64,000 nucleotides of DNA from Paenibacillus sp. HB172176 (GCF_011947265.1 NZ_JAATHD010000007.1:27137-91136), one strand, 5' to 3'; counted from the stretch's first letter, positions 51,477 to 61,023 are shown. A program made the numbers and translations. The notes: generated by a model from the letters alone, not told the origin.

Positions 51477-51622
51477 GGGAATCACCTCCTGATCCTTATT
51501 AAGGGTGTGCCGCTTCCTGCAGGATCGCTTTAAGCACATTTAGAATATAGGGCATGGAATCGGCTCCGATCAATTGTCCATTTTCGCTGGATTATCATTT
51601 GTGTCAATTGGAACGTAAAAGG

Positions 51623-51646
51623 GCCGTTTCCTCAAGCGGAAACGGC
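51623..51646 (-). terminator. Terminator of the AraC regulator gene
   Basis: GCCGTTTCC (51623-51631) pairs with GGAAACGGC (51638-51646), 9 bp around six bases; read on the minus strand it is followed by CCTTTTAC. It ends the transcript of the regulator at 51717-53960 before the permease operon. Confidence 0.75.
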
Positions 51647-51716
51647 TTCGCGGCGGCATGGCGTCGCGATAAATAAGTAAAGGGAAATAAGCAATTTTCG
51701 CCGATTAACAATTACG

Positions 51717-53960
51717 TTATGATGGTCCAGACACAGACAGCTTCCGATATTCGCCCGGAGTCTGGCCGGCATGTCTCTTGAAGGTTCGGATGAAGGAGAT
51801 GACCTGAGGATAGCCCACTTTCTGGCTGATGGTCTGGACTGGCAGATCCGTTTCCTTCAGAAGCCGCTCCGCCTCTTTCATTCTCAGCTCCTTCACGTAA
51901 TCGACAAAGCGAATCCCCGTGCCGGCTTTGAACAGCTTGCTGACAAGTCTTGGAGCCAGCCCAAAGGTATCGCCGAGCAGATCGAGCGACAGGTCGGAAT
52001 TGGCGTACTGACTATTCACATAGTTGACCACCTGCTCGACCGCCGTCATCTTCGGTTCCGTATGCCGCCACTCGCGCAAGGAGTCGAAGATGGCTTGCAG
52101 GAATACCAGAAGGCCTTCTTCCATATCCTGATTCAGTTCTTTCGCGAGGATCGCCGCAGGCGGATATCGACGGAAGATCTCCATCCAATTGGAGAGCAGC
52201 GCCTCTGGCAGATCGTTCATCTCCTTCTCCAGGGAGTAGAAGATATACCCGATCACCTCGGCGCACTGATCTCGCAGCAATTCGTCCTGTCTCATCTCGG
52301 CGAACAAGCGTTGGAACAGGTCGGACCAAGTCGGATCGGCAGCGCGGAGCAGCTTCGCGAGCTGCTTGGCGGTTGTCAGGTGGGCATACAAATCTCCCTT
52401 GGCGTCCAGCTTCCATTCCGTTGCGGGATAGACCTTGTTATATCCATGATGGGTTCGGTACTGGCCCGCCTGCACCGCTGCGCGGTAGGAGAGATGAATG
52501 TCCTCGCTCTCCTCGGCCGTGCTTCCCAGATAGAGGGAGACGGTGAATTGGAGATTATCCGCAACCCAGCATCTCAGCTCGTTGGCAATGCCAAGCACAG
52601 ACGCCGAGTCCTGCTCTTCTCCCTGCTCTTCTCCAATGTACAGAATGGAAATCAGTTGATCCGCCTCCTTCCACTCGGACCAGACGGTCATGCCGTGGTT
52701 GCCGCATATTTCGTTCCAGACGCCTTGAACGGCGAATTTCAACAGACTCTGATCGCGCTTGCTGTAGGCGGAGGAGAATTGCTCGTGGTTGTCCAGCACC
52801 GTTACGACCACAAGCGTGGATACGAATGAAGCGGGCAGCTCCAATTCGCCGGCCTCCTGCTCCCATTCGGAGGCGTTCAATGAGAAATTCCCGTCGATCA
52901 ATTCGTAAAACCAATATCGCTTGCGAATAAGCAGATCATCCTGATGCTTGGCTTCATATTCGTTCGTCTTCTCGATCAGATTGTCCAGAGCGATCGATAT
53001 GAATTGAAATTCATTATGATTGCCGCCCTTGCCGAACTGCAGACTGCGCTTCAGCGTATAACGGTCGATTTGCATCATGATCTGCTCGATCGGTTTGTAA
53101 TTGCGGTGCGTGACATAGGTGAGCACCAGAATGCTCAGCAAGATGGCAACCAGCGTCGGCAGCGTCCAACCATCCAGAAAGACGGACATGAACCGCTCCT
53201 CGGATTGGGGTATGCCGACGGTAAGCCGCCATCTGGTATAGGCGGATTCGGCACGGCTTAATCCCCAATCCGCCAGAGGCGGCTCGTTCGCCTGATACAT
53301 GGGCGCATCATTGCTCCCGACAAGCTCCAGATAGCTGGAGGTATCCGCGTTGACGGTCTTCAGCAGGCTCTGGATTGCTCCAAGCTTAATGTTGACCACG
53401 ATCACGCCTTTTCCGGCGGTCGAAGTAATCGGGACGCGCTTGACCAGAGACACTACCTCCTGCGGAGAGTCGGAGGCAAACTGACGGAACTGGCGCGGGG
53501 AAGACCAGCCGCCTGTATCGGCTGCGCTCGTTGCTTCTCGCAGGAAATCCTCGTCCGCAAAGGAGCCGTCGAACTTGAAGAAAGCGTTCGTTGTAATGAC
53601 CTCGTCCGTGGAGGCTTTGAACATATAAACATCGCCCGTGATCGGAAACAGGGTTTTCATATCCGACAAGCGATTGGAGATTTCCATAACAGTGTAAGGG
53701 GGCGCAGCTTGCGAGCTGTTGAGATAGTCTCCGATTAGTTCATCGGTCAGCATGGTCTGAATAACGGATTTTTCGATGGTCTTCAAGGATGAATCCAGAA
53801 CGCTGGTCACATGGGAGGTGAAGAGCCCGTTTGTATTCTGGATTCTCACCTTCGTTTCCGAATTCCATTTGGCATAGAAGAACAAGGTCAAGGCCAGCAC
53901 CAGGAAGAGCAGGATAGGCGCGTAGGACAACAACATGCGGTAGAACCATTTTTTCTTCAT
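51717..53960 (-). CDS. Membrane sensor-type AraC-family transcriptional regulator
   Basis: A 747-aa protein: N-terminal membrane segment (residues ~8-30), extracellular Cache-like sensor (~35-255), second membrane segment (~262-280), linker, and a C-terminal AraC DNA-binding domain (YANSDLSLDLLGDTFGLAPR and VGYPQVISFIRTFKRHAGQT, then PGEYRK). ATG 53960 follows GGGGGAAAG; a longer frame to 54065 has no ribosome site. Upstream of the permease/lipoprotein operon on the same strand, which it probably activates on sensing an extracellular sugar. Confidence 0.93.
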   Translation of the reverse strand: MKKKWFYRMLLSYAPILLFLVLALTLFFYAKWNSETKVRIQNTNGLFTSHVTSVLDSSLKTIEKSVIQTMLTDELIGDYLNSSQAAPPYTVMEISNRLSDMKTLFPITGDVYMFKASTDEVITTNAFFKFDGSFADEDFLREATSAADTGGWSSPRQFRQFASDSPQEVVSLVKRVPITSTAGKGVIVVNIKLGAIQSLLKTVNADTSSYLELVGSNDAPMYQANEPPLADWGLSRAESAYTRWRLTVGIPQSEERFMSVFLDGWTLPTLVAILLSILVLTYVTHRNYKPIEQIMMQIDRYTLKRSLQFGKGGNHNEFQFISIALDNLIEKTNEYEAKHQDDLLIRKRYWFYELIDGNFSLNASEWEQEAGELELPASFVSTLVVVTVLDNHEQFSSAYSKRDQSLLKFAVQGVWNEICGNHGMTVWSEWKEADQLISILYIGEEQGEEQDSASVLGIANELRCWVADNLQFTVSLYLGSTAEESEDIHLSYRAAVQAGQYRTHHGYNKVYPATEWKLDAKGDLYAHLTTAKQLAKLLRAADPTWSDLFQRLFAEMRQDELLRDQCAEVIGYIFYSLEKEMNDLPEALLSNWMEIFRRYPPAAILAKELNQDMEEGLLVFLQAIFDSLREWRHTEPKMTAVEQVVNYVNSQYANSDLSLDLLGDTFGLAPRLVSKLFKAGTGIRFVDYVKELRMKEAERLLKETDLPVQTISQKVGYPQVISFIRTFKRHAGQTPGEYRKLSVSGPS

Positions 53961-54059
53961 ACTTTCCCCCGTCTTGCATCTATTTCTGCGTTCAAAAAAA
54001 TTCGCTGATATAGTTATATTAAAGGAAATCGGCAGCGAAATGCATCCCAAAGTTATAAT

Positions 54060-54150
54060 TCTCATTTCCTTGTTTGATGAGGATGGTAGGCTGGCCGTCG
54101 AGGACCTCGCGCGCTTTGACCGAGCGAGGGGAAATCATATATGCTGCCTG
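54060..54150 (-). pseudogene. DUF421 (YetF-like) C-terminal fragment
   Basis: Minus-strand codons read MISPRSVKAREVLDGQPTIL followed by IKQGN, which strongly resembles the start of the soluble domain of YetF/DUF421 membrane proteins (the 'GxPxxLIxxG' motif). The membrane part and the rest of the domain are absent. A remnant left between the AraC and TelA genes. Confidence 0.4.
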
Positions 54151-54163
54151 CTCCAAGCACGAA

Positions 54164-54225
54164 AGAAACCTTTCCGATTGGCTATACGGTCGGCCTGCGC
54201 CCGCCATTGCCAGGGAAAGGTTTCT
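54164..54225 (-). terminator. Long-range 12-bp inverted repeat after telA
   Basis: AGAAACCTTTCC (54164-54175) and GGAAAGGTTTCT (54214-54225) are perfectly complementary with a 38-base loop. On the minus strand it follows the TelA stop by 18 bases and runs into TTTCG. It is a plausible terminator or attenuator for the TelA operon, though the loop is long. Confidence 0.45.
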
Positions 54226-54242
54226 CATTTCGTTTACGGCGT

Positions 54243-55382
54243 CTACAGCCCCAGCTTGTTGCCTCGCTCGAGGCGCTGAATTTGCTGCTCGCCGGTATCG
54301 GCCAGCTCGCGGAATTGGCTAATGGTCTCGCGCATCCGAGGCAGCGCCTCCTGCTTGTAGGCGCTGATCGAGTCGAGCGCCGACAGCACGTCGGTGAAGG
54401 CTTGCTTCATCGTATCGACCGAGATATTGGCCTCCAACGACTGCTTGTGAATCGCCGCTCCCTGCTCCTTGAGCATTCGGGACGTGCCGGAGATCAATTC
54501 GTTCGTCGTCTGGTTGAGCAGCTCGATCTTCTTGAGCACGATCTTCTGGTTATACAGCGCGCTCGCGACGGTGACGGCGATCTTGAGCGCCGACACGGTC
54601 ACGTTCTGAGCGCGGTCGACGCCCCGAATCAGCTCCTTGTTGTTGCGAATGACAACCTCGATTGCCATAATGCCCTGCTGATTGACCACCTGCATCTGCT
54701 GCAGGTCCATCAGTCTCTGACGCAGCGGGAACATAACCTCCTCCGTAATGAACCGGATCTTCTCAGGGTCCTCGTTGCGCCGCTTCGCCGCTTCCATCTG
54801 TTGCTCGATCGAAGCGTCCATCAACGTGCCAAGCTCAATCTCCTTCTGAAGCTTCTTCGTCAGGTCGCGCAGCGACTGCTGCTCGATCTCGAGCGTCGTA
54901 TTGTCGTTCCTGAGCGTCGTCTTGCCCTTGTCCAGCGAGACGATGATATCCGAGATGACGTTGTCGGCTTTCTCGAATCTCGCAAAGTACGCCCGCAGCG
55001 GGTTGAACAGCTTGCCGAGCAATCCGCGTTTGGCGAAGTCGACGGCGCTGGGATCAAGATCCTTCAATTGCATGTTCAGCTCGGCGAGTCCCTGGGCAAC
55101 CTGTCCGCCTTCTTCGCCTGTTCTGGACAAATTGCCTACCGTTATTTGCAGCAGCTGATTTTTTTCCGAAGAGGCGCGCATCGTCCCTACTCCGAACGTA
55201 TCGATGGATTGGAGAATATCCTTGCGCTTGTCGAGCGATTCGATATCGAGCGACATAATCGCCTGAACGTTGGCGTCCGCCATCTGCCGCAGCTCCGCGA
55301 CTTCCTCCGGGACCGGCTTCACTTCCTCCTCGATCGCGACCTTAATCACTTCCTGGCTTGGCACTTCCATTGTAAATGACAT
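54243..55382 (-). CDS. TelA/YaaN-like toxic-anion-resistance protein
   Basis: A 379-aa mostly helical protein of the TelA family: FTMEVPSQEVIKVAIEEEVK, KRKDILQSIDTFGVGTM, then long coiled-coil regions (KKLQKEIELGTLMDASIEQQ) and NKELIRGVDRAQNVTVSALK. TelA proteins are linked to tellurite and cell-envelope stress tolerance, but the mechanism is not known. Pairing with an XpaC-like gene mirrors the xpaC-yaaN pair of Bacillus; here a VWA protein lies between them. ATG 55382 follows GGAGGTG. Confidence 0.92.
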   Translation of the reverse strand: MSFTMEVPSQEVIKVAIEEEVKPVPEEVAELRQMADANVQAIMSLDIESLDKRKDILQSIDTFGVGTMRASSEKNQLLQITVGNLSRTGEEGGQVAQGLAELNMQLKDLDPSAVDFAKRGLLGKLFNPLRAYFARFEKADNVISDIIVSLDKGKTTLRNDNTTLEIEQQSLRDLTKKLQKEIELGTLMDASIEQQMEAAKRRNEDPEKIRFITEEVMFPLRQRLMDLQQMQVVNQQGIMAIEVVIRNNKELIRGVDRAQNVTVSALKIAVTVASALYNQKIVLKKIELLNQTTNELISGTSRMLKEQGAAIHKQSLEANISVDTMKQAFTDVLSALDSISAYKQEALPRMRETISQFRELADTGEQQIQRLERGNKLGL

Positions 55383-55411
55383 TCCGCGTTCACCTCCCAT
55401 GGTCATAGATC

Positions 55412-57100
55412 CTACATTTGAACATTGAACAAATTGCCAAGCTTGTAGACGACATCGTCTGTATCCGCGTTAATGCTGGCGGCTTCGTTGATGCTCGAGA
55501 TTTCCTGGAGCGCCGCGATGTCAGCATTGTAGCCTACCGTATAGATCGGAATCTTGTAATATTCGACCAGGCCCTGAACCTCCTTGAGCTTATGGCCTTC
55601 GTTGGTCTCTCCGTCGCTCAGGACGAAAATCAACGGCTTGACGTTCGGGTTATCCGCCATATAGTCCTGAAGCAGCTTGAGCGCGACGACGATGCCGTCG
55701 AAGGTCGCGGTGCTTCCTCCGGCCTGCAAGCTGTCCACCGCTCCGACGAACAGGGACTGCTGGTTCGTATCGTACTTGCCAATCGGGAGATTGACCGCGA
55801 CATCGCTCGAGTAAGACACGAGACCGATGCTGTTGTCCCGGCCGAGATACTTCTGGCCCTGCACCAGCGACTCCTTGAGCCGGTTCAGCGGTTCGCCGTC
55901 CATGCTGCCCGAGACGTCCGCAACGAATACCGCGGCAATCGGCTTGCTGCCGTTTTTCTTCTCCTTCCACACCTTCTGAGCAGCGATCAATACGCTGCCT
56001 TCGATGCTGCCAAGCCCGGACTGATAATCCTCAGGACCGTTGAAGCCCTTGTCCTTGGCTGTTTTCTGGTATTTGTCCTGCGCCGCGAACTCGGCGAATT
56101 TCTGAATAATCTCCAGCTTGACTCCGGATACTCCGCCAAGAGCATAGAGCGGACTGTCATGTCGCGCGCCGAAAGGAGTGAAGACATAAGCGCCCTTCAA
56201 CTCTGCAGTATTGACGAAGGTTTGATATTCCAGCACGAAGCCGTCGAGCGCGCCGGATTTGGCGGCATCCCGCATTTGCAGCGTTGTGGAGGCAATGAAC
56301 GGCACATTGGCCTGAAAGCTCTCGAAGTCCTGCACCGCCTTGTCGCTGAGCAGGTTCGCGCTGTCGAAGGTCTGAAGCGCTGTCACAAGGAAATTCAGGC
56401 CGGTCGAGCTTGCGAACGGATCTGTATAGCCCATGGAGAACTCTCCAGCCGTAATCGCGTCGACCACGGTCTTGACGGTGACCTCGCCGTATTCCTGCAC
56501 GAACGCATCATACTTCGCCTTCGAGATGACGATACCGGGAACGTTGCCGGCGAGCCGCTCGGTTACAAGCTGAGCATTGACGCCGGAGGCCTTCACCATC
56601 TCGCCCCATAGCTCATTGGAGGGTGTATACGCATCGGGCAAATATTTGCCTGACCGGATGTAATCCGCGGCCGTTCCCGAAGCGATATTGCGCAGCTTGA
56701 CCGAGACAGGCTTCCCGTTCACCGTGATGCCCGCCTTGTTGAAATCCTTTGCGACATCCGTCAGCCAGCCGTCATCGCCAGTGCCTGCCTTCTCCGTCGA
56801 GGAGAAAATCTCCGCGTAATCGGTCGTCGTACTGTCCGCCGTGATGGGGAATTTGGAGATATCCGGCAGCGAGGCGGCTACATCGACCGGATCGAGATCG
56901 ATCTGTCCTTTGACAGGCTCTTCCATCGTAATATCAATATTGTCGTACAGCTTGCCTAGCTGCTTGACCGCATCCTCCGTCGCCAATTGCTTGTCGGTCT
57001 TGCCCCAGTTTGTGGACAGATTAACGCCGATGTAGACGACGGCAAACACGATAACGAGAAGGATTCCGGTAATCATCAGAAATTTTTTGCCGTTGTTCAA
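55412..57100 (-). CDS. Membrane-anchored binding-protein/VWA-domain fusion
   Basis: A 562-aa protein. N-terminal membrane segment (~residues 7-27), an extracellular solute-binding-like region (~60-360), and a von Willebrand A domain (~390-550) with an intact metal site: DVSGSMDG, then GSTATFDG and LSDGETNEG. Start TTG 57100 with AAGGAG. It lies between XpaC-like and TelA genes. VWA proteins use a metal ion to hold partners, so it may assemble the XpaC/TelA complex at the membrane (inference). Confidence 0.88.
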   Translation of the reverse strand: MNNGKKFLMITGILLVIVFAVVYIGVNLSTNWGKTDKQLATEDAVKQLGKLYDNIDITMEEPVKGQIDLDPVDVAASLPDISKFPITADSTTTDYAEIFSSTEKAGTGDDGWLTDVAKDFNKAGITVNGKPVSVKLRNIASGTAADYIRSGKYLPDAYTPSNELWGEMVKASGVNAQLVTERLAGNVPGIVISKAKYDAFVQEYGEVTVKTVVDAITAGEFSMGYTDPFASSTGLNFLVTALQTFDSANLLSDKAVQDFESFQANVPFIASTTLQMRDAAKSGALDGFVLEYQTFVNTAELKGAYVFTPFGARHDSPLYALGGVSGVKLEIIQKFAEFAAQDKYQKTAKDKGFNGPEDYQSGLGSIEGSVLIAAQKVWKEKKNGSKPIAAVFVADVSGSMDGEPLNRLKESLVQGQKYLGRDNSIGLVSYSSDVAVNLPIGKYDTNQQSLFVGAVDSLQAGGSTATFDGIVVALKLLQDYMADNPNVKPLIFVLSDGETNEGHKLKEVQGLVEYYKIPIYTVGYNADIAALQEISSINEAASINADTDDVVYKLGNLFNVQM

Positions 57101-57113
57101 AGTATCGCACTCC

Positions 57114-57911
57114 TTACTGTTTATAATATTTGGTCTGCCGAATTAACGAATCAATCTCAAGCATGGCAGGCATCCGTTCAATGTCGCTTGATTCCATGTC
57201 GTCCAATCGGGAAATCTCGAGAAGCAGCTTGTCGAGCTTAAGCAGCATCTCTTCGTTCGTTCCGACTGCATGCTTGATGTAGGCCATATACTCGGTATAA
57301 AATGCCGTCTTCTCCTGCAGCAGCTTGGGCGAGTACCGCGCCGACTTGCGCGTCATCACCCGCTCATATTCGGCTGCGTCGAACACGCCAAGCCTGTTCA
57401 GGATGCTCTTGATGTTCAGGTAGAATAAATTCTCGACCTCGCCTGCAACGGCTGCAAACTTGGCAAAGCTCATCTCAGCCGGATTGAATCGCTGCTCCAG
57501 CACCTTGAGCAGCGTCGCCTTTCTCTTGTCCATGCGTTCCATCTGCTCCAGCGTCATCGACACATCTTCCTCCAGCGCCCTGATACGGCTGTAAGGAGCA
57601 AGCGCATCCTCGAAGTCTTCGCGGGTCTTGATTCGGTCCGGAGTCAGAACGACGGGCGCCTTGTACAGCCATTTGTAGCTTCCGTAGATGAGCGCGATCG
57701 CACTGGCGGTCAGCAGCGTAACGCCGAGAGCGGTTTCCAGCGCGCTGCCCCCGATGGTTACGCCGACGAAGGCGGGAGAGAGAAGCAGGATGTCGACGGC
57801 GACCGTCGCTGCCGTGAGTCCCAGCATCTTTAGGTAATGGTTTGCAGCCACGCCATGCAGCCCCTTTCGCTTCGGTGTAAGATCGTCAGGTCTTGCAATC
57901 CCTTTTTCCAT
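57114..57911 (-). CDS. XpaC-like membrane protein
   Basis: A 265-aa protein with two hydrophobic segments (about residues 28-70) and a helical C-terminal domain (RIKTREDFEDALAPYSRIRA; KSILNRLGVFDAAEYERV) resembling the XpaC family ('5-bromo-4-chloroindolyl phosphate hydrolysis'). ATG 57911 lacks a ribosome site; GTG 57851 with AAAGGGG nine bases upstream is an alternative start that removes 20 residues. First gene of a three-gene operon with the VWA protein and TelA. Confidence 0.82.
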   Translation of the reverse strand: MEKGIARPDDLTPKRKGLHGVAANHYLKMLGLTAATVAVDILLLSPAFVGVTIGGSALETALGVTLLTASAIALIYGSYKWLYKAPVVLTPDRIKTREDFEDALAPYSRIRALEEDVSMTLEQMERMDKRKATLLKVLEQRFNPAEMSFAKFAAVAGEVENLFYLNIKSILNRLGVFDAAEYERVMTRKSARYSPKLLQEKTAFYTEYMAYIKHAVGTNEEMLLKLDKLLLEISRLDDMESSDIERMPAMLEIDSLIRQTKYYKQ

Positions 57912-58129
57912 TAAATACTATCATATAATATCGGGGTTGGGGGGAAGAAAAGTTAACAATCGCGGCCTCGCAGCTTTCTTGAATCTATATACGTTGGATT
58001 CATCCATGCGTTTTCGTTTTTTCACAATATATATTTGGAGAGAAGCTGGGGTTATAATGAAAGGAGGGTTACGGGAGAGGCTTATGTTGATGGGGCTCTT
58101 GCCGCGTTGCGATATTGGAGGGGGACACA

Positions 58130-59269
58130 GTGATCAAGGTACTTATCGTAGATGACGAGCCGGCGATGCTGGCTGTTATGAAGCGCAAGCTGCGGCGCAT
58201 CCATGATGTCGTCGTCGCGGGAAGCTGTCGGAATGCCGCTCAAACGCTGGAATGGATAAGCAGGGATTCTGCCGATCTGATTTTCATTGATATTAAGATT
58301 GCGGAGGACAATGGCCTGGATTTGGCGAGGCGAATCAGAGACATCGACGGAGCTGTCGATCTCGTCTTTGTCACCTCTCACAGCGAGTATGCGATGGACT
58401 CGTTCGAGGCCTATCCGCTGGATTATATCGTAAAACCAGTCTCGCAGAGCCGCCTGGAGCGGACGATAGTTCGCGCCGTCTCCAGGCGGTCCGAGGCTGC
58501 AAGGGCTGAAAAGGAAGAGGCAATGGCATGCAAGCTGCAGATTCGAGGCCTCGGCGGACTGGAGGTAAGCGGGAGGAACGGCATGGTCAAATGGGTGTCG
58601 CGAAAGAGTGCGGAATTATTCGCCTATTTGCTGCTTCAGAGGGGAAGAGAGACGCCCAGAAGCCGTATTATCGAGGATGTCTTTCCCGACATGCCGATTG
58701 ACAACGCCAACCGTTATTTGAATACAGCGGTTTATCAACTGCGTAAAATGCTTCAGTCCCAAGTGGAGAGTGAGGTTGTGCTATCCTCCCGAGAGGAATA
58801 TTCGCTGGCGATGGAGAGGATCGATGCGGATTTTATTGCCTTTGAGCGCTGTGCAGCCCTCTCCGGCGAGTGGGACGAATCCGAGTTGGAAGAGAGCATG
58901 CATTGGGAAAGCCGTTATGCAGGTGAATTGTTCGAAGGCAAATCGTATCTGTGGGCGGTCGGCGAGCGAGCACGGTTGGACGAGCTGTATGCCGTGTTCG
59001 CGAAGCGAATGATACGAAATTTGCTGCGCGTCGGACGGAAGGAAGAAGCGTCAGTAGTGGCGCAAAGGCTGGCTCTCCGATATGAGCTCGATGAAGAGGC
59101 GAATGCACTTCTGCTGCGCGTCTATCGCGAGCTGAACGATATCACTGCCTTGCGGAAGCATTATCAACGCTTTGCCGAGCACTATAGGCAGGAGATTGGC
59201 GTTCCCGTGCCGTCTGAATTTGCGGAGCTGTATCAGCAATGGTTGCCCCATAACGGCATAGAGGTATAG
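58130..59269 (+). CDS. Response regulator with SARP/BTAD output domain
   Basis: A 379-aa response regulator. Receiver domain (residues 1-120) with acidic pair in VLIVDDEPAML, phospho-acceptor Asp in ADLIFIDIKIAEDNGLD and Lys in DYIVKPVS. After a linker come an OmpR-like winged helix (~140-225; SRKSAELFAYLLLQRGRETP) and a bacterial transcription activation (BTAD) domain (~235-375). Start GTG 58130 with GGAGGGGG upstream. Forms a two-component pair with the kinase at 59302, and is divergent from the XpaC/VWA/TelA operon, which it may control. Confidence 0.92.
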   Translation: MIKVLIVDDEPAMLAVMKRKLRRIHDVVVAGSCRNAAQTLEWISRDSADLIFIDIKIAEDNGLDLARRIRDIDGAVDLVFVTSHSEYAMDSFEAYPLDYIVKPVSQSRLERTIVRAVSRRSEAARAEKEEAMACKLQIRGLGGLEVSGRNGMVKWVSRKSAELFAYLLLQRGRETPRSRIIEDVFPDMPIDNANRYLNTAVYQLRKMLQSQVESEVVLSSREEYSLAMERIDADFIAFERCAALSGEWDESELEESMHWESRYAGELFEGKSYLWAVGERARLDELYAVFAKRMIRNLLRVGRKEEASVVAQRLALRYELDEEANALLLRVYRELNDITALRKHYQRFAEHYRQEIGVPVPSEFAELYQQWLPHNGIEV

Positions 59270-59301
59270 AACGGCAACAGGGGAAACAAAGGAGTTGGAC
59301 A

Positions 59302-61023
59302 ATTATCGGAAGCTCGATTTCCAATACCGCCATGATTTTGTCGGTTGTGCTGACAGGAATATTGGCCGTTTACGCCTATATGTATCGCAGGGAACGTGGA
59401 GTGCGCTATTTCGTCTGGGTGATGATATGCCGAATTGTCTATACCGTGGCAGTTATCCTGGAGCTCAATAGCGACGGCTTGCAAGCCAAGCTGTTGTTTC
59501 GGCAGTTGGAGAATTCATCGCTCATTATGACCGTCCCCGTAATGGTGCTGTGCGTGCTTGATTTTCGCGGTATGGAGCGGTGGCTGAAGCCCAAGCCTCG
59601 CTCTGCGTTGCTTGCGGCTTTTGCGGCATGGACCATGCTGGTGTGGACCGATGGCTCTACGGGATGGATCAATACGTCTGCCAATATTGTTGATGGTTAT
59701 TTAATGGTTTCCAAGTCCGCATTTGCCATCGCGCTCAATTTAATGGCGTACGGCATTCTTGCTTTATGCGCTTTTTTCCTTATTCTCTTTTTGAGGAGAG
59801 CGCGTCCAGATATACGTAAGCCAGGCATGTGGCTGGTGGCATTCGGAAGCTTGGCATTCCTGGCGGAAATCGTGAAGACCTCCAATCCCGACTGGTCGGC
59901 CTGGCTGCTTCCGATATCAGCCTATACCGGCTTCTGCGCGATGGCAATGCTGCTAATTATTATGCGCAACCGACTGTTCTCCATCGTGCCCATGGCTAGG
60001 GATATCGTGATGGAATCGATGGAGGAAGGCATTCTGATTGTGAATGAGAGGGGAAAGATCGTAGACAGCAACCCCCTTATGGACAGACTGCTAAGCTTGA
60101 GCTCGGAAGGCAAGCCGGTTGGACGCTACGTAAGCGAGCTTCTGGGGGAATGGCCGAATTGGCTGAGCGCTTGTTTGGAGAATCAGCACGGCAGACTTGA
60201 AATCGGCAACGAGGAGCAAGGCGCGGTGAAGTCTTATCTGGTCAAGGTCTACCCGATAAACGAAACAAAAAGGCTGGGTACGGTCTCCCTGCTAGTCGAT
60301 ATTACCGATAAGCAGAGGTCGCTTGAGCAAATTGCGCGATTAAACGGAATGAAGGATCAGCTGTTTACAGTCGTCTCGCATGATATTCGAGATCCGTTGG
60401 CCGTCCAGGTCACTGTGGTAGAGGAGTTGGAGCTTCAACAGGCTGTCATGGACGCAGAGAGCAGAGAGCTCTTTATGGCGCTAGGCAAGCAAATTCGAAA
60501 TTCATACGAGCTGGTCGAAAATGTGCTGGAGTGGTTTCGCGGGCAGCGAGAGGGTCTGATGCTGCATCCTCAATCGCTGCGAATCAGCGAGCTGCTGGAG
60601 GATGTCTTTCAAGCCATGCAGTTCAAGAGCGAAGAGAAGGGCGTTAGGCTGCAAAGCGTTGTTTCAGAAGAGCTTCTGGCGCGCGCGGATCGAGAAACGA
60701 CGATGCTCATTCTGCGCAATATTTTATCCAATGCAATCAAGTTTTCCTACAGGGGCGGCCTGGTGAAGGTGAGCGCGGAGACGGAGGGCGATCGCGTTAT
60801 CGTGACGATTCGCGATTTCGGCACCGGTATGGATGCTCAGCAACTCGGAGCGCTGTTCGATGAAGCTCGCTTTCACTCTCGTATTGGAACGGAGGGAGAG
60901 AAGGGAGCGGGACTTGGCTTGCTCGTGAGCTTGCAGTTTGCGAGGCTCGGGGGAGGCCGTATTTGGGCGGATAGTCGTCCAGGGGAAGGAAGTGCCTTTC
61001 ACTTCGCATTGCCAAAGGGCTGA
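59302..61023 (+). CDS. Sensor histidine kinase with 7TM N-terminal domain
   Basis: About 573 aa: seven hydrophobic segments (1-215; 7TM histidine-kinase N-terminal domain), a PAS region (~225-335), the phospho-acceptor H-box (SHDIRDPL, ~355), and an ATPase domain with N-box (LILRNILSNAIKFS), G1 (IRDFGTGMDAQQL) and G2 (EKGAGLGLLVS). The first ATG (59332) falls inside the first membrane segment and has no ribosome site. AAAGGAG (59288-59294) lies seven bases before an in-frame ATT (59302) followed by ATC, and no ATG/GTG/TTG exists between. Start is inferred as ATT. Partner of the preceding response regulator. Confidence 0.9.
   Translation: MIGSSISNTAMILSVVLTGILAVYAYMYRRERGVRYFVWVMICRIVYTVAVILELNSDGLQAKLLFRQLENSSLIMTVPVMVLCVLDFRGMERWLKPKPRSALLAAFAAWTMLVWTDGSTGWINTSANIVDGYLMVSKSAFAIALNLMAYGILALCAFFLILFLRRARPDIRKPGMWLVAFGSLAFLAEIVKTSNPDWSAWLLPISAYTGFCAMAMLLIIMRNRLFSIVPMARDIVMESMEEGILIVNERGKIVDSNPLMDRLLSLSSEGKPVGRYVSELLGEWPNWLSACLENQHGRLEIGNEEQGAVKSYLVKVYPINETKRLGTVSLLVDITDKQRSLEQIARLNGMKDQLFTVVSHDIRDPLAVQVTVVEELELQQAVMDAESRELFMALGKQIRNSYELVENVLEWFRGQREGLMLHPQSLRISELLEDVFQAMQFKSEEKGVRLQSVVSEELLARADRETTMLILRNILSNAIKFSYRGGLVKVSAETEGDRVIVTIRDFGTGMDAQQLGALFDEARFHSRIGTEGEKGAGLGLLVSLQFARLGGGRIWADSRPGEGSAFHFALPKG

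Noticed and set aside
54141..55379. 412-aa plus-strand frame opposite telA
   Set aside because: Leu/Arg/His-rich antisense of a coiled-coil gene; no ribosome site; TelA features on the other strand are strong.
55418..56611. 397-aa plus-strand frame opposite the VWA protein
   Set aside because: Antisense shadow; the minus strand has a signal anchor and intact VWA metal motifs.
57937..58155. Small gene before the response regulator
   Set aside because: Weak start, no domain, and it runs through the regulator's ribosome site in another frame.
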